Part shown: in pieces, positions 15,281 through 25,918 of the stretch
Layout of the letters: every line of letters starts with the position of its first letter
Numbering within the stretch: the first letter of the stretch is position 1
Assembly: GCF_014651935.1 (NCBI RefSeq)
Contig: NZ_BMXV01000005.1
Location: 310,001-374,000 of the forward strand
From: Marinobacter zhanjiangensis
GTDB taxonomy: Bacteria; Pseudomonadota; Gammaproteobacteria; Pseudomonadales; Oleiphilaceae
DNA: 64,000 nt
Direction: 5' to 3'
Made by a program: the position numbers and the translations under genes
The notes under the pieces: generated by a model
Told to the model about the DNA's origin: nothing
What the model saw: the letters and a program-made list of their open reading frames with translations, nothing else
The model's database searches: none

Positions 15281-15913
15281 ATGGACCAGGAGCCTCTTTT
15301 GTCTTCCAATATTCTCTGGCACGACCATAAGGTAACCCGCGCGGAGCGGGCGACGATCAAGCATCAGAAACCCTGCCTGTTATGGTTTACCGGTCTGAGT
15401 GGTTCGGGCAAGTCCACAATTGCCAATGCCCTGGATGTGGCGTTGTATCAACGTGGTTATCACACGTTTTTATTGGACGGCGATAATGTCCGCCATGGTC
15501 TCAACAAGGACCTGGGGTTTTCCGATGAGGACCGGGTTGAGAATATCCGGCGGATTGGCGAGGTCAGTAAGCTGTTTACGGATTCCGGTCTGATTGTGCT
15601 GAGTGCCTTTATTTCCCCGTTTACCAGTGACCGTCGAATGGTGCGCAATCTGTTTCCCGCCGGTGAGTTTATTGAAGTCTTTATGGATACCCCGCTTTCC
15701 ACTTGCGAGGATCGTGATCCCAAGGGGCTTTATAAAAAGGCCAGGGCAGGGCAGATCCGGGATTTCACCGGTATCGACTCCCCCTATGAAGCACCGGAAC
15801 GGGCCGAAGTCCGTCTGGATACCTCTGCAATGTCTGTCGACGACTGTATTGATCGGTTGATTGGCTACCTTCTTGAGAGAGGGCTGATCCTCCGGAACGA
15901 CAGTTCCGCCTGA
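15281..15913 (+). CDS. cysC: Adenylyl-sulfate (APS) kinase
   Basis: A 210-residue stand-alone APS kinase. The Walker A motif GLSGSGKST is at 38-46, followed by [18 protein letters not shown], the APS-binding region [10 protein letters not shown], and [26 protein letters not shown] as lid. It phosphorylates APS to PAPS for CysH, whose gene is 257 bp upstream on the same strand. Length and motifs are normal. ATP sulfurylase genes are not in the window. ATG 15281 is the first start after the repeat element. Confidence 0.95.
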   Translation: MDQEPLLSSNILWHDHKVTRAERATIKHQKPCLLWFTGLSGSGKSTIANALDVALYQRGYHTFLLDGDNVRHGLNKDLGFSDEDRVENIRRIGEVSKLFTDSGLIVLSAFISPFTSDRRMVRNLFPAGEFIEVFMDTPLSTCEDRDPKGLYKKARAGQIRDFTGIDSPYEAPERAEVRLDTSAMSVDDCIDRLIGYLLERGLILRNDSSA

Positions 15914-16099
15914 CCTTCATTACCTTATTCGTATTCCGTATTTGGCATTCTTGCCCATAAACGGTCTACTGTGCGATCTCTGGTTATTAGAAAGCCGGGC
16001 ACTATTCCTTTTTTGAAACACTGACGTCCATCGGCGCAGTAGATCAGCCTTAACTTTGACAGGCTGCGAGCATAGTCACCATCTGGGAGCCTTCTGTAC

Positions 16100-17866
16100 A
16101 TGGCGTGGGAAGCCGTTTTTACCCTGTTTCTGCTGGTTGCTGTTCTGGGGGCGTTGGTTGTTACCCGGGTGGCGGCGGATCTGATCCTGATGGGGGCTCT
16201 GATTGTGCTGGTGATTACCGGGGTTCTGACTCCAGCCTCGGCACTGGTCGGGTTTGCCAACCCCGGTGTTATCACCATTGCGACGCTCTATGTGGTAGCT
16301 GCCGGCCTCAAGGAAACCGGTGCGGTTCAGTGGATTGCCCGCCGCATGCTGGGGCATCCCCGTACGCCCTCGGGGGCTCAGGCCCGTCTGATCGTGCCCA
16401 CCGGGGTGCTCAGCGCGCTGATGAACAATACCGCCGTGGTGGCCATGTTCATTCCCGCCGTTCAGGACTGGGCCCAGCGCCTGAATATCTCGGCGTCCAA
16501 GCTGCTTCTGCCCCTCAGTTACGCCGCCATTCTTGGCGGTACCTGCACCCTCATCGGCACCAGTACCAACCTGGTGGTGGATGGCCTGTTGCAAAGCCGG
16601 CTCGACATCCATCTGGGTCTTTTCGAGCTGGCCTGGGTCGGGGTGCCGCTGCTGCTGATTGGCGGCACCTTCCTGGTGCTGTTCGCCAACCGTCTGCTGC
16701 CGGATCGCGGTGGCCTGAACGAGGAGCTGGAACTGGTCCGGGAGTATGGCGTAGAGGTGGAGGTGGAAAGCCCTGGCCCGCTGGTCGGGCGCACGGTGGC
16801 ACAGGCCGGCCTGCGCTCCCTGAACTATGGCTACCTGACTGAAATCGACCGCCAGGGGCGCCTGATTACGGCGGTGGAGCCGGACCGGATGCTGCAGCCC
16901 GGTGACAAGCTGTATTTTGTGGGCGCGCCGGAGTGCGCCAGTGAACTGCGTCGTATCCAGGGCCTGAAACCCGCGAATGGCAGTGTCCACAAGCTGGACC
17001 TGGCCAACCATCAACGCTGCCTGGTGGAAGTGGTGCTGGGCCCGGAATTCGCCGCCCTGGGGCAAACCGTCCGCGATAGCCGGTTCCGTACCCGTTTCAA
17101 TGCTGCCATTCTTTCGCTGTCCCGGGAAGGCAAGCGGGTGCCCGGCAAGCTGGGCGATATACGCTTCAAAATGGGTGATACCCTGTTGCTGGAGGCGAGT
17201 CAGCAGTTTGCCGACCAGTACCGTTTTCGCCGGGATTTCCTGCTGGTCAGTGCCCTGAACGACTCCACACCGCCGGACTTCAGCAAGGCGCCCCTGGCGC
17301 TGGGCATTCTGCTGGCCATGGTCGCGGTGAGCGCTTCCGGCCTGCTCACTATTCTGGAGGCTGCCTTCCTGGCCGCCGGCGCCATGATTGGCTCGGGCTG
17401 CATTACCGCCAGCCGGGCGCGGCGGAGTGTGGACCTTCCGGTACTGGTGGTGATTGCCTCATCCTTCGCCCTGGGCGCGGCCATGTCGGAAACCGGTGCT
17501 GCCCAGTGGGTGGCAGGCGGCCTGCTGAATTTCGGGGTGCTGACACCCTGGCTGGCGCTGGCGCTTGTTTACCTGCTGACTGCTGCGTTTACCGAGGTAA
17601 TAACCAATAACGCCGCTGCGGTTCTTATGTTTCCCATTGCCCTGGCAGTGTCGGAACAGCTTGGTGTCAATTTTATTCCCTTTGCTGTTGCTGTCATGTT
17701 TGCGGCGTCCGCCAGTTTCATTACGCCCTTGGGGTATCAGACCAATCTGATGGTTTATGGTCCCGGCCGATATCAGTTCACGGATTACATGCGCATTGGT
17801 ATTCCCCTGAGTCTGGTGGTGGGCACGACGGCCGTTTTGTTGATTCCCCTGGTCTGGTCATTCTGA
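16100..17866 (+). CDS. SLC13-family permease with two RCK_C (TrkA-C) domains, probable sulfate/anion transporter
   Basis: A 588-residue integral membrane protein. The first ~200 residues hold several helices with the SLC13/DASS-like MNNTAVVAMFIPAV and GGTCTLIGTSTNLVV, and a matching pair recurs late (EVITNNAAAVLMFPIALAV and ITPLGYQTNLMVYGPG), giving the pseudo-twofold repeat of this fold. Between the halves lie two RCK_C-like domains (GRTVAQAGLRSLNYGYLTEIDRQ and GQTVRDSRFRTRFNAAILSLSR regions), as in SAC1-like transporters. The location after cysH and cysC suggests sulfate uptake; substrate is not provable from sequence. The start at ATG 16100 follows a 186-bp gap in which I see no other feature. 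Confidence 0.85.
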   Translation: MAWEAVFTLFLLVAVLGALVVTRVAADLILMGALIVLVITGVLTPASALVGFANPGVITIATLYVVAAGLKETGAVQWIARRMLGHPRTPSGAQARLIVPTGVLSALMNNTAVVAMFIPAVQDWAQRLNISASKLLLPLSYAAILGGTCTLIGTSTNLVVDGLLQSRLDIHLGLFELAWVGVPLLLIGGTFLVLFANRLLPDRGGLNEELELVREYGVEVEVESPGPLVGRTVAQAGLRSLNYGYLTEIDRQGRLITAVEPDRMLQPGDKLYFVGAPECASELRRIQGLKPANGSVHKLDLANHQRCLVEVVLGPEFAALGQTVRDSRFRTRFNAAILSLSREGKRVPGKLGDIRFKMGDTLLLEASQQFADQYRFRRDFLLVSALNDSTPPDFSKAPLALGILLAMVAVSASGLLTILEAAFLAAGAMIGSGCITASRARRSVDLPVLVVIASSFALGAAMSETGAAQWVAGGLLNFGVLTPWLALALVYLLTAAFTEVITNNAAAVLMFPIALAVSEQLGVNFIPFAVAVMFAASASFITPLGYQTNLMVYGPGRYQFTDYMRIGIPLSLVVGTTAVLLIPLVWSF

Positions 17867-18004
17867 GGCATTATTTTTTCTTCATTGTGATGAATGAGTG
17901 AAAGTCTTTAATCCTTTCCGGTATTATTCTATGATTACGACGGATTCAGGGATTGAAATGTAAAAACTGCAAAAATATCTTCAGTTCAAAAGGGTTAATT
18001 TTTC

Positions 18005-18367
18005 ATGGCGAACATCAACGATTACTATCAGAAAAAACAGCTTCTCGAAAAGCTTTCTGACGAATTGAACAAGATGGAACAGGACCAGACACTTAAAGGT
18101 GATCTGGAATTTGAAGACAAGGTCAAGGGGCTGATGGACGAGTACAAGAAGTCCCCGAAGGACGTGCTGCAGATTCTGAGCGCAATCGATCCTTCCGTTG
18201 CTGGCGGCAAGGCGGAAGCCGGTACACGCGCCAAGCGCCCCCTGAAGACCTACAAGAACCCGCACACCGGTGAAGTAGTCAAGACCCGCGGCGGCAACCA
18301 CAAGACGCTGAACGAGTGGCGTCAGAAGTATGGCAAGGAAGCCGTTCAGGGCTGGCAAGAGAACTAA
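18005..18367 (+). CDS. mvaT: MvaT/MvaU-family H-NS-like xenogeneic silencer
   Basis: A 120-residue protein. The N-terminal half is a coiled-coil oligomerisation region (YYQKKQLLEKLSDELNKMEQD). The C-terminal half is the MvaT DNA-binding domain with TYKNPHTGEVVKTRGGNHKTLNEW, whose basic loop enters the minor groove of AT-rich DNA. This protein family replaces H-NS in Pseudomonas and relatives and silences AT-rich horizontally acquired genes, which is relevant to the AT-rich glycan gene at the left edge. It is monocistronic with a terminator-like hairpin downstream. I cannot separate MvaT from MvaU. Confidence 0.92.
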   Translation: MANINDYYQKKQLLEKLSDELNKMEQDQTLKGDLEFEDKVKGLMDEYKKSPKDVLQILSAIDPSVAGGKAEAGTRAKRPLKTYKNPHTGEVVKTRGGNHKTLNEWRQKYGKEAVQGWQEN

Positions 18368-18374
18368 GTAAGCC

Positions 18375-18416
18375 GTAAACCCGGGTGGATCACTGCCCGG
18401 GTTACCCCTTCCTCTT
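18375..18416 (+). terminator. Terminator-like hairpin after mvaT
   Basis: GTAAACCCGGG (18375-18385) pairs with CCCGGGTTAC (18396-18405) with one bulged A, and a pyrimidine-rich tail ending TCTTTT follows. The T-tract is broken, so efficiency may be modest. Confidence 0.55.
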
Positions 18417-18572
18417 TTCCTTCTCTCTTCTATGAATATGCTCCGCTGTTTTAGTTTGCCGGATTTCCTTTTGGTCACGGTATTTATTGGATTCGTTGCC
18501 CGTGGGCTTTGAGATAAAGGTGGAATTAAGGGACAATCCGGGAGATTCCATTCGATCTGAGAAGGACCTGAC

Positions 18573-19979
18573 ATGCTTGCGATCATACTCTCTGGTGGTT
18601 CCGGAACCCGCCTGTGGCCGCTTTCCCGCGAGGCCTACCCCAAGCAGTTCATTCCCGTTGTATCCGACCAGTCCTTGTTGTCAGAGACCATCGCCAGAGG
18701 GCTGAAGCTGGGCGCCGATGTGCGCGTTATGGCGATTACCAACGAAGAGCACCGTTTTGTGGTGGCGGCAAGCCTGCAACAACTGGCCGCCGACCGCACC
18801 ACTGGCATTATCCTTGAGCCGGTCGGGCGCAATACGGCCCCGGCCATTGCCCTGGCCGCACTGGCGGCAGCGGAAGAAAATCCCGATGAGCTGATGCTGG
18901 TGATGCCGTCGGATCAGGTGCTGCAGGATGAACAGGCATTCGCCCGCGCTGTGGCCGTGGGTGCGGATGCCGCCCGCGAGGGCAAGCTGGTGACCTTCGG
19001 TATCGTGCCGTCGTCCCCGCATACCGGTTACGGCTATATCCGCGCCGGGGGCAGCAAGGGTGTCTGGTCCAATGTGGATGCCTTTGTCGAGAAGCCGGAC
19101 GCCGATACCGCCCAGCGCTACCTGGATGAGGGCGGTTACTACTGGAACAGCGGCATGTTCCTGTTCTCCGCCAGCCGTTATCTTGAGGAGCTGGAGCGTT
19201 TCCAGCCCCGGATTCTGGAGGCCTGCCGGGCCGCCTACAGCGCCCGCAAGGGTGATATGGACTTTACCCGTGTGGACAAGGAGGCCTTTGCCGCCTGTCC
19301 TGATGATTCCATCGACTACGCCGTTATGGAACATACCAAAGACGCCGTTGTTGTGCCTCTGGATGCGGGCTGGAGTGATGTCGGCTCCTGGTCGTCCCTG
19401 TGGGAAATCCAGCCCCAGGACGAGAACGGCAACGCCTGCCATGGTGATGTGATTCTGGAAGACGTCTCCGGCTCCTACGTCCACTCGGAAGGCAGGCTGA
19501 TTGCAGCCCTGGGCGTCAGCGATCATGTCATTGTGGAAACCGACGACGTGGTGCTGGTGGCCGACCGCAACCGGGTGCAGGACGTCAAGAAGCTGGTTAA
19601 CCGCCTCAAGGAGCAGGGGCGCCCGGAGTACAAGCTGCACAAGAAAGTACACCGGCCCTGGGGCACGTATGAGGGTGTGGCCCAGGGCGATCGTTTCCAG
19701 GTCAAGCGCATCACTGTGAACCCGGGGGCCTCCCTATCCCTTCAGAAGCACCATCATCGCTCCGAGCACTGGGTTGTGGTGACCGGCACCGCCCGTGTCA
19801 ACCGCGGTGATGAGGAGCTGCTGCTCACCGAAGACGAGTCCACCTACATTCCCCTTGGCGTTACCCACCGGCTGACCAACCCCGGTGTCATTCCCCTGGA
19901 GCTGATCGAGGTACAGACCGGCAGCTATCTGGGCGAAGATGACATTGTCCGCTTTGAAGATACCTACAATCGCGTCTAG
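18573..19979 (+). CDS. manC: Bifunctional mannose-1-phosphate guanylyltransferase / mannose-6-phosphate isomerase
   Basis: A 468-residue type II PMI-GMP enzyme. The nucleotidyltransferase start is [15 protein letters not shown], with FVEKPD near residue 172 and the GMP signature regions. The C-terminal ~110 residues form a cupin with RPWGTYEG, the metal-binding [13 protein letters not shown], and HRLTNPG. It makes GDP-mannose from fructose-6-phosphate via mannose-6-P together with a phosphomannomutase not in the window, feeding O-antigen or exopolysaccharide synthesis. The family is variously named AlgA, ManC, WbpW or XanB, and sequence alone does not decide. It stands alone between two terminators, outside the glycan locus. 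Confidence 0.93.
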   Translation: MLAIILSGGSGTRLWPLSREAYPKQFIPVVSDQSLLSETIARGLKLGADVRVMAITNEEHRFVVAASLQQLAADRTTGIILEPVGRNTAPAIALAALAAAEENPDELMLVMPSDQVLQDEQAFARAVAVGADAAREGKLVTFGIVPSSPHTGYGYIRAGGSKGVWSNVDAFVEKPDADTAQRYLDEGGYYWNSGMFLFSASRYLEELERFQPRILEACRAAYSARKGDMDFTRVDKEAFAACPDDSIDYAVMEHTKDAVVVPLDAGWSDVGSWSSLWEIQPQDENGNACHGDVILEDVSGSYVHSEGRLIAALGVSDHVIVETDDVVLVADRNRVQDVKKLVNRLKEQGRPEYKLHKKVHRPWGTYEGVAQGDRFQVKRITVNPGASLSLQKHHHRSEHWVVVTGTARVNRGDEELLLTEDESTYIPLGVTHRLTNPGVIPLELIEVQTGSYLGEDDIVRFEDTYNRV

Positions 19980-20012
19980 ACTGCACTGAGTCTTTTTTCG
20001 AATTGGTCTCAA

Positions 20013-20062
20013 AACCCCGTCGCGCTTTACCAGCCGTAAAGTGCGACGGGGTTCCTGTTTTT
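20013..20062 (+). terminator. Strong Rho-independent terminator after manC
   Basis: An 18-bp stem, AACCCCGTCGCGCTTTAC at 20013-20030 and GTAAAGTGCGACGGGGTT at 20036-20053, has one wobble pair and a 5-nt loop, and is followed by TTTTT at 20058-20062. Confidence 0.92.
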
Positions 20063-20147
20063 GATACCTGAGTGTCAGTAAATCGCTGTTATTTGTCGAA
20101 AATGTGACGGCGGCGAGCGATCATCCGACTCGGTACAGGTACCTTCT

Positions 20148-20210
20148 GGCTCTTTACGGGAGCCGTAGGCTGACTGGCACTCCTTGCCGGTCAGGCTGAC
20201 GAGATCAGCC
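20148..20210 (+). promoter_or_regulatory. Structured 5' leader candidate upstream of the AAA+ gene
   Basis: Three consecutive hairpins: GGCTC/GAGCC (20148-20152, 20160-20164), TGACTGGC/GCCGGTCA (20171-20178, 20186-20193, one wobble), and GGCTGA/TCAGCC (20194-20199, 20205-20210), the last two directly abutting. They end 41 nt before the start codon. No known riboswitch class was matched. The rest of the ~190-bp gap after the manC terminator shows no other feature. Confidence 0.45.
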
Positions 20211-20251
20211 ATCTGGCCTCTGCTCCGGGTCTTCGAAAGAGGGTACGACAT

Positions 20252-21247
20252 ATGCGACTGGGGCAGGTGCCTGCAACCGGGCGTGCAGCCAATCCGGTAG
20301 TGATTACCGATTCCGCCTGGTACCGGCTGGCGGACGACATTGCCGTCGCTCTGGCCTCGTCGCCCCGTGGCCTGATGTGGGTTACCGCCGACAGGGGTAC
20401 CGGCAAGACCGCCTGGCTCCAGGCCCTGATGCCGGCCATGCAAACGGACTTCTACCTGGCGGATCTGCGCAATCCGCAGGAAACCGGGGAAATCCTCGAG
20501 CAGCTGCAGGATTACACCAATTATCTGCAGGGTACCCTGCCCACCCTGATTCTGGACAACCTCTCACCGGCGGACCTGATGGCCCTGCTGGCCGAGCCGG
20601 ACCACCCGGCCCGTGACCTGATGCCCAACTATAATGGCCCCCTGTTGCTGCTGAGCCCGGAGCATTCCGATGATCCGGTGGCGGGCCGCAGGCTTGAGCG
20701 GCTCATGGGGCGCTCACTGATGCGCCACGACCTGCCGCTGAGCAGTCGCGCCCAGAACCACGCCATCCTGGTGGCCCACCGGCCGGTGATTGAAGCGCGC
20801 TGGAATGTGCGTGTAACCGATGCCGCCATGGGGCTGGCCTCGTCGGGCCTGCATTACCGCGCGACTCCGGGCCAGGTGGTGGAATGGCTGGAGCGTGCCG
20901 CCGCGAGGGTGTCCGTGGTCGCCGACGAGGGGCCTGCGGAGTGCCGGCGGCTGCGCGCCGAACTGGATACCCTGGCCCGCCGTATCGAAGCGAACCGCGA
21001 CACCGGCGAGCCTGTTGAGGCACTGGAGCATGAGCAATCCGAGCTGGCCCTTGAGCTGACGGCGGCGGAAGTGGACTGGCTGGAGCGGCAGGCCCGGGGC
21101 ACCCTTCGGCAGGTCTTTCCAGACGATGTGCGGGCAGAACTTGAATCCCTGACCGGCACCAGCGATCATCCTGACTTGCATGTTCCAACCAACGTCCCCG
21201 GAGGCGCCCGCAGTGCAGGATCTGGAAATCTACGTTCGCGACCTTGA
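20252..21247 (+). CDS. Orphan AAA+ ATPase resembling the ClpB/ClpV D1 module
   Basis: A 331-residue protein. Walker A is ADRGTGKTAW (about residues 46-55) and the Walker B-like strand is PTLILDNLSP. Downstream, VRVTDAAMGLASSGLHYRATPGQVVEWLERAAARVSV followed by a charged helical region matches the D1 small domain and the start of the middle coiled coil of ClpA/B/V proteins. The Clp N-domain, the second AAA domain and a normal Walker B acid pair (only LDN is seen) are missing. It is therefore not a ClpB or T6SS ClpV. GAGGG sits just before ATG 20252. It overlaps the next gene by 35 bp. Function unknown; remodelling of a partner is a guess from the family. Confidence 0.7.
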   Translation: MRLGQVPATGRAANPVVITDSAWYRLADDIAVALASSPRGLMWVTADRGTGKTAWLQALMPAMQTDFYLADLRNPQETGEILEQLQDYTNYLQGTLPTLILDNLSPADLMALLAEPDHPARDLMPNYNGPLLLLSPEHSDDPVAGRRLERLMGRSLMRHDLPLSSRAQNHAILVAHRPVIEARWNVRVTDAAMGLASSGLHYRATPGQVVEWLERAAARVSVVADEGPAECRRLRAELDTLARRIEANRDTGEPVEALEHEQSELALELTAAEVDWLERQARGTLRQVFPDDVRAELESLTGTSDHPDLHVPTNVPGGARSAGSGNLRSRP

Positions 21248-21596
21248 CCCCGCCCGTCTGGCCATGTGGCTGGAAGCCAATTTCGACCAGCTGCTGGTAC
21301 CCCTGACCCCTTTTGGCAACAAGCCCGGCCTGTACAAGGGTGAGGGCCGCTACGCCGATAACCTGGTCCGCATCAGCGTTTATGCCGATGCCTTCGGCAA
21401 ACACTTCAGCTCCGTGGTCATCGAAGGCGACAGCCTGCCCTGGAACACCGACCTGGAATGCGCCCGCAGTGCCTGGCAGACGCTGCAAACGGAAATACGC
21501 TGCAGCCAGGGCGAATGGCAGGAGGGTGACCCGGTGCAGGATGAAAAGTGGTGGCGGCTGGACGACCGTGGCGAGCAACTGGCGGTGTGGAACTGA
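21213..21596 (+). CDS. Hypothetical small protein partner of the AAA+ gene
   Basis: A 127-residue acidic protein with no family I recognise. GGAGG at 21200-21204 is 8 nt before GTG 21213, which I prefer to ATG 21180. It reads DLEIYVRDLDPARLAMWLE near the start, then GEGRYADNLVRISVYADAFGKHF, and has several Trp residues near the end. The overlap with the preceding AAA+ gene implies coupled translation and probably a shared process. The frame is supported by a long open region and acidic, globular-looking composition, not by homology. Confidence 0.6.
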   Translation: MQDLEIYVRDLDPARLAMWLEANFDQLLVPLTPFGNKPGLYKGEGRYADNLVRISVYADAFGKHFSSVVIEGDSLPWNTDLECARSAWQTLQTEIRCSQGEWQEGDPVQDEKWWRLDDRGEQLAVWN

Positions 21597-21615
21597 TGGG
21601 TCTTCCGGCTCCGGC

Positions 21616-21852
21616 TCAGTAATGGGGCGGGGGCGCCTCTTCATCCTCAAGCTTGAGGTTTGAGGGCGCGATTTCCGACAGCTGCTTTTTCAGATGCTGC
21701 TTGGCGTCCCATAACTTGCGGATATCCAGCTCCTGCTGCGCCACCTGGTCCGACAGGGTATTGATCAGCTCATCCTGGAAGGCCAGGCGGGTTTCCAGTT
21801 CGTCCATTCTGGTGAGCAATTTTTCTGTCGTGTTTGTGTCTGTATTTGCCAT
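21616..21852 (-). CDS. slyX: SlyX family protein
   Basis: A 78-residue coiled-coil protein: residues ~10-60 are heptad-like (RMDELETRLAFQDELINTL...), followed by the short proline-rich end EEAPPPHY that is characteristic of SlyX. Biochemical function is unknown. It is convergent with the preceding small gene (20 bp apart) and divergent from the cold-shock-domain gene at 21999. Confidence 0.88.
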   Translation of the reverse strand: MANTDTNTTEKLLTRMDELETRLAFQDELINTLSDQVAQQELDIRKLWDAKQHLKKQLSEIAPSNLKLEDEEAPPPHY

Positions 21853-21998
21853 TGTGTGTAACGCTTTGGTCAGGTTTGTGAAGAATCTGCTATTATGCCG
21901 GCTTTATTCGCCGGGGTGTCGGGTATTGGCACGTGTCCGCCGAATAAAGGTTATCCAAACAACTGTTATCAACAATTTTTACGGAGTCTGTATTATCC

Positions 21999-22568
21999 AT
22001 GCGTAATCCAGCAAGAGCAGTGCTTTCCGCGGTATTGGTTGCGATTCTCGCGCCGCTGGTTCTGGGCTTTATCCTTGTTAACACCACCCCGGAAGTCTTT
22101 TTCATCCTCTCACAATACGGCAGCAGCGATCTGGCGGGCAGCCCTCAGTTTGTTCTGGGCAGCGCCCAGGGTATTGCCGCCTACGTGATCACCTTTGTGC
22201 TGTTTGCCATTGTTGGCGTACTGACCATCATGATCAGTGAGCGCAAGCCAGGGGCAGCGCCGCAAAAGCGCAGCAACAACCAGGCCCCTCGTTCACAGGG
22301 CAACAGCCGTCCTCAGAGCAACGACGACAACGGCGATGACGATGAGGATTATGGCCCCGAAGGTGCCGAGGAAGGCACCGTGAAGTGGTTCAACGTGAAG
22401 AAAGGGTTCGGCTTTATTGTCCGTGACAGCGGCGATGAGGTATTCGTGCATTTCCGCGCCATTCGTGGTCGCGGCCGCCGGGTACTTCGCCAGGGCCAGG
22501 CCGTGCGCTTTGATGTGGTTGAGGCCGCCAAAGGGCTTCAGGCGGATAACGTTTCCACGCTCGATTGA
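21999..22568 (+). CDS. Membrane-anchored cold-shock-domain protein
   Basis: A 189-residue fusion. Residues ~8-28 and ~58-79 are hydrophobic and likely span the inner membrane. A charged, Gln/Asn/Asp-rich linker follows (~80-125), and the last ~65 residues are a cold shock domain with [16 protein letters not shown] and [10 protein letters not shown], preserving the RNP1 and RNP2 aromatic residues that bind single-stranded RNA or DNA. The architecture would hold an RNA-binding domain at the cytoplasmic membrane face. Most CspA proteins are soluble and ~70 residues. It has its own promoter region, divergent from slyX; a palindromic repeat follows the stop. Confidence 0.85.
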   Translation: MRNPARAVLSAVLVAILAPLVLGFILVNTTPEVFFILSQYGSSDLAGSPQFVLGSAQGIAAYVITFVLFAIVGVLTIMISERKPGAAPQKRSNNQAPRSQGNSRPQSNDDNGDDDEDYGPEGAEEGTVKWFNVKKGFGFIVRDSGDEVFVHFRAIRGRGRRVLRQGQAVRFDVVEAAKGLQADNVSTLD

Positions 22569-22576
22569 GTGGCTAT

Positions 22577-22691
22577 GTAGCCCCTCTCCCTTGAGGGGAG
22601 AGGGGTTGGGGTGAGGGTGGAGCAGGCAACTACTGAGCTCGGCCTCTTTCACCCTCACCCTGTCCCTCTCCCCTCAAGGGAGAGGGGACGT
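22577..22691. repeat. GC-rich palindromic repeat pair (BIME-like), copy 2
   Basis: CCCCTCTCCCTTGAGGGG...TTGGGGTGAGGGTGGAG at 22577-22622 and the opposing CACCCTCACCCTG...CCCTCAAGGGAGAGGGG at 22649-22690 face each other across ~27 bp. It fills the space between two convergent genes (the cold-shock-domain gene and dapE), a place where it could terminate transcription from both sides. Confidence 0.88.
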
Positions 22692-22719
22692 ATACCGAAA
22701 CCTCTTGTAGTTCCCGCCT

Positions 22720-25129
<2,410 letters not shown>

Positions 25130-25188
25130 CTGGTGCTCCTCCTGGTTCAATGATTCAAAGCGGTTGCGGGCAACTCGATTTCTTTCAG

Positions 25189-25365
25189 CCCTCTCTCCCT
25201 TTAAGGGAGAGGGGATGTTCGCCGCGAACTCCGGTTTTAGCTCCCTCTCCCTTGAGGGGAGAGGGTTGGGGTGAGGGTGGGGACTATTACTGGGAGTCCG
25301 GCCACTGGCGCCTTCCGGCGCTCCCCCTCACCCTGGCCCTCTCCCTCGTTGGGGAGAGGGAATGT
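25189..25365. repeat. GC-rich palindromic repeats (single half plus full BIME-like pair), copies 4 and 5
   Basis: A lone hairpin CTCTCCCTTTAAGGGAGAG at 25192-25210 is followed by a full pair: CCCTCTCCCTTGAGGGG...GGTGAGGGTGGGG (25243-25282) and CTCCCCCTCACCCTGGCC...GGGGAGAGGG (25321-25360). Together they fill the 271-bp gap between yffB and dapD. The variable bases in the loops and arms suggest independent copies rather than a recent tandem event. Confidence 0.85.
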
Positions 25366-25400
25366 TTGCCGCTAAATCGGGTGCTGGCCTCTGGTATCGC

Positions 25401-25745
25401 TCAGGCCCTGTATCTTTCGGCCCACTCGTCCGCGTTAAAGCCGACACTCACGCTGTCGCCACTCTCCACCACCGGCCTTTTGATGATGGATGGGTTGTCC
25501 AGCATGATCTCGTGGGCTGTCTGGGCGCCAATGGTATCACGAAGCTCTTCCGGCAGCTTGCGCCAGGTGGTGCCGCGCTTGTTGATCAACGCTTCCCAGC
25601 CGATGGTCTGTACCCAGCGGGACAGCAGGGCTTCGTCCAGGCCGTCCTTCTTGAAATCGTGGAAGTCGTAGGCGATGCCGTTCTCGTCCAGCCATTTGCG
25701 GGCCTTTTTGACGGTGTCGCAGTTTTTGATGCCGTAGAGTTTCAT
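25401..25745 (-). CDS. yffB: ArsC/Spx-like thioredoxin-fold protein (YffB family)
   Basis: A 114-residue protein starting MKLYGIKNCDTVKKARKWL with a single Cys (C9) in the ArsC-like active-site position, WRKLPEELRD in the middle and SIIKRPVV near the C-terminus with the conserved Arg. It lacks the CxxC of true redox switches, as do YffB proteins. The family is placed next to dapE or dapD in many gammaproteobacteria, as here, but its role is unknown; glutathione-dependent reduction has been proposed for the family. The start at 25745 is chosen because the frame upstream is only repeat-element translation. Confidence 0.88.
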   Translation of the reverse strand: MKLYGIKNCDTVKKARKWLDENGIAYDFHDFKKDGLDEALLSRWVQTIGWEALINKRGTTWRKLPEELRDTIGAQTAHEIMLDNPSIIKRPVVESGDSVSVGFNADEWAERYRA

Positions 25746-25764
25746 GGTTTGATCCTGTTCTTTT

Positions 25765-25880
25765 GAGCCCCTCTCCCTTGAGGGGAGAGGGGTTGGGGTG
25801 AGGGTGGAGAGGGCCGCTTTGGAGTTTGCCTGCCTTTCACCCTCACCCTGTCCCTCTCCCCTCAAGGGAGAGGGGACGTT
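25765..25880. repeat. GC-rich palindromic repeat pair (BIME-like), copy 6
   Basis: GCCCCTCTCCCTTGAGGGG...GGTGAGGGTGGAG (25767-25808) and CACCCTCACCCTGTCC...CAAGGGAGAGGGG (25838-25875) face each other across ~29 bp between dapC and yffB. Its two halves are nearly identical to those of copy 2. Confidence 0.88.
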
Positions 25881-25918
25881 CGCCGGGAATATTGCTATAG
25901 GCCCGCGAACTTGAAGGT

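Noticed and set aside
20148..20210. Guanidine-II (mini-ykkC) riboswitch, because ACGG and ACGA occur near two hairpin loops
   Set aside because: The ACGR tetraloops are not closed symmetrically by the stems; the best stems leave loops of 7 and 5 nt with the wrong register, and a third hairpin lies between. The downstream gene is also not a guanidine-related transporter or carboxylase.
20252..21247. T6SS ClpV or housekeeping ClpB
   Set aside because: Only a D1-like module is present at 331 residues, there is no second AAA domain, and no other T6SS genes are in the window.
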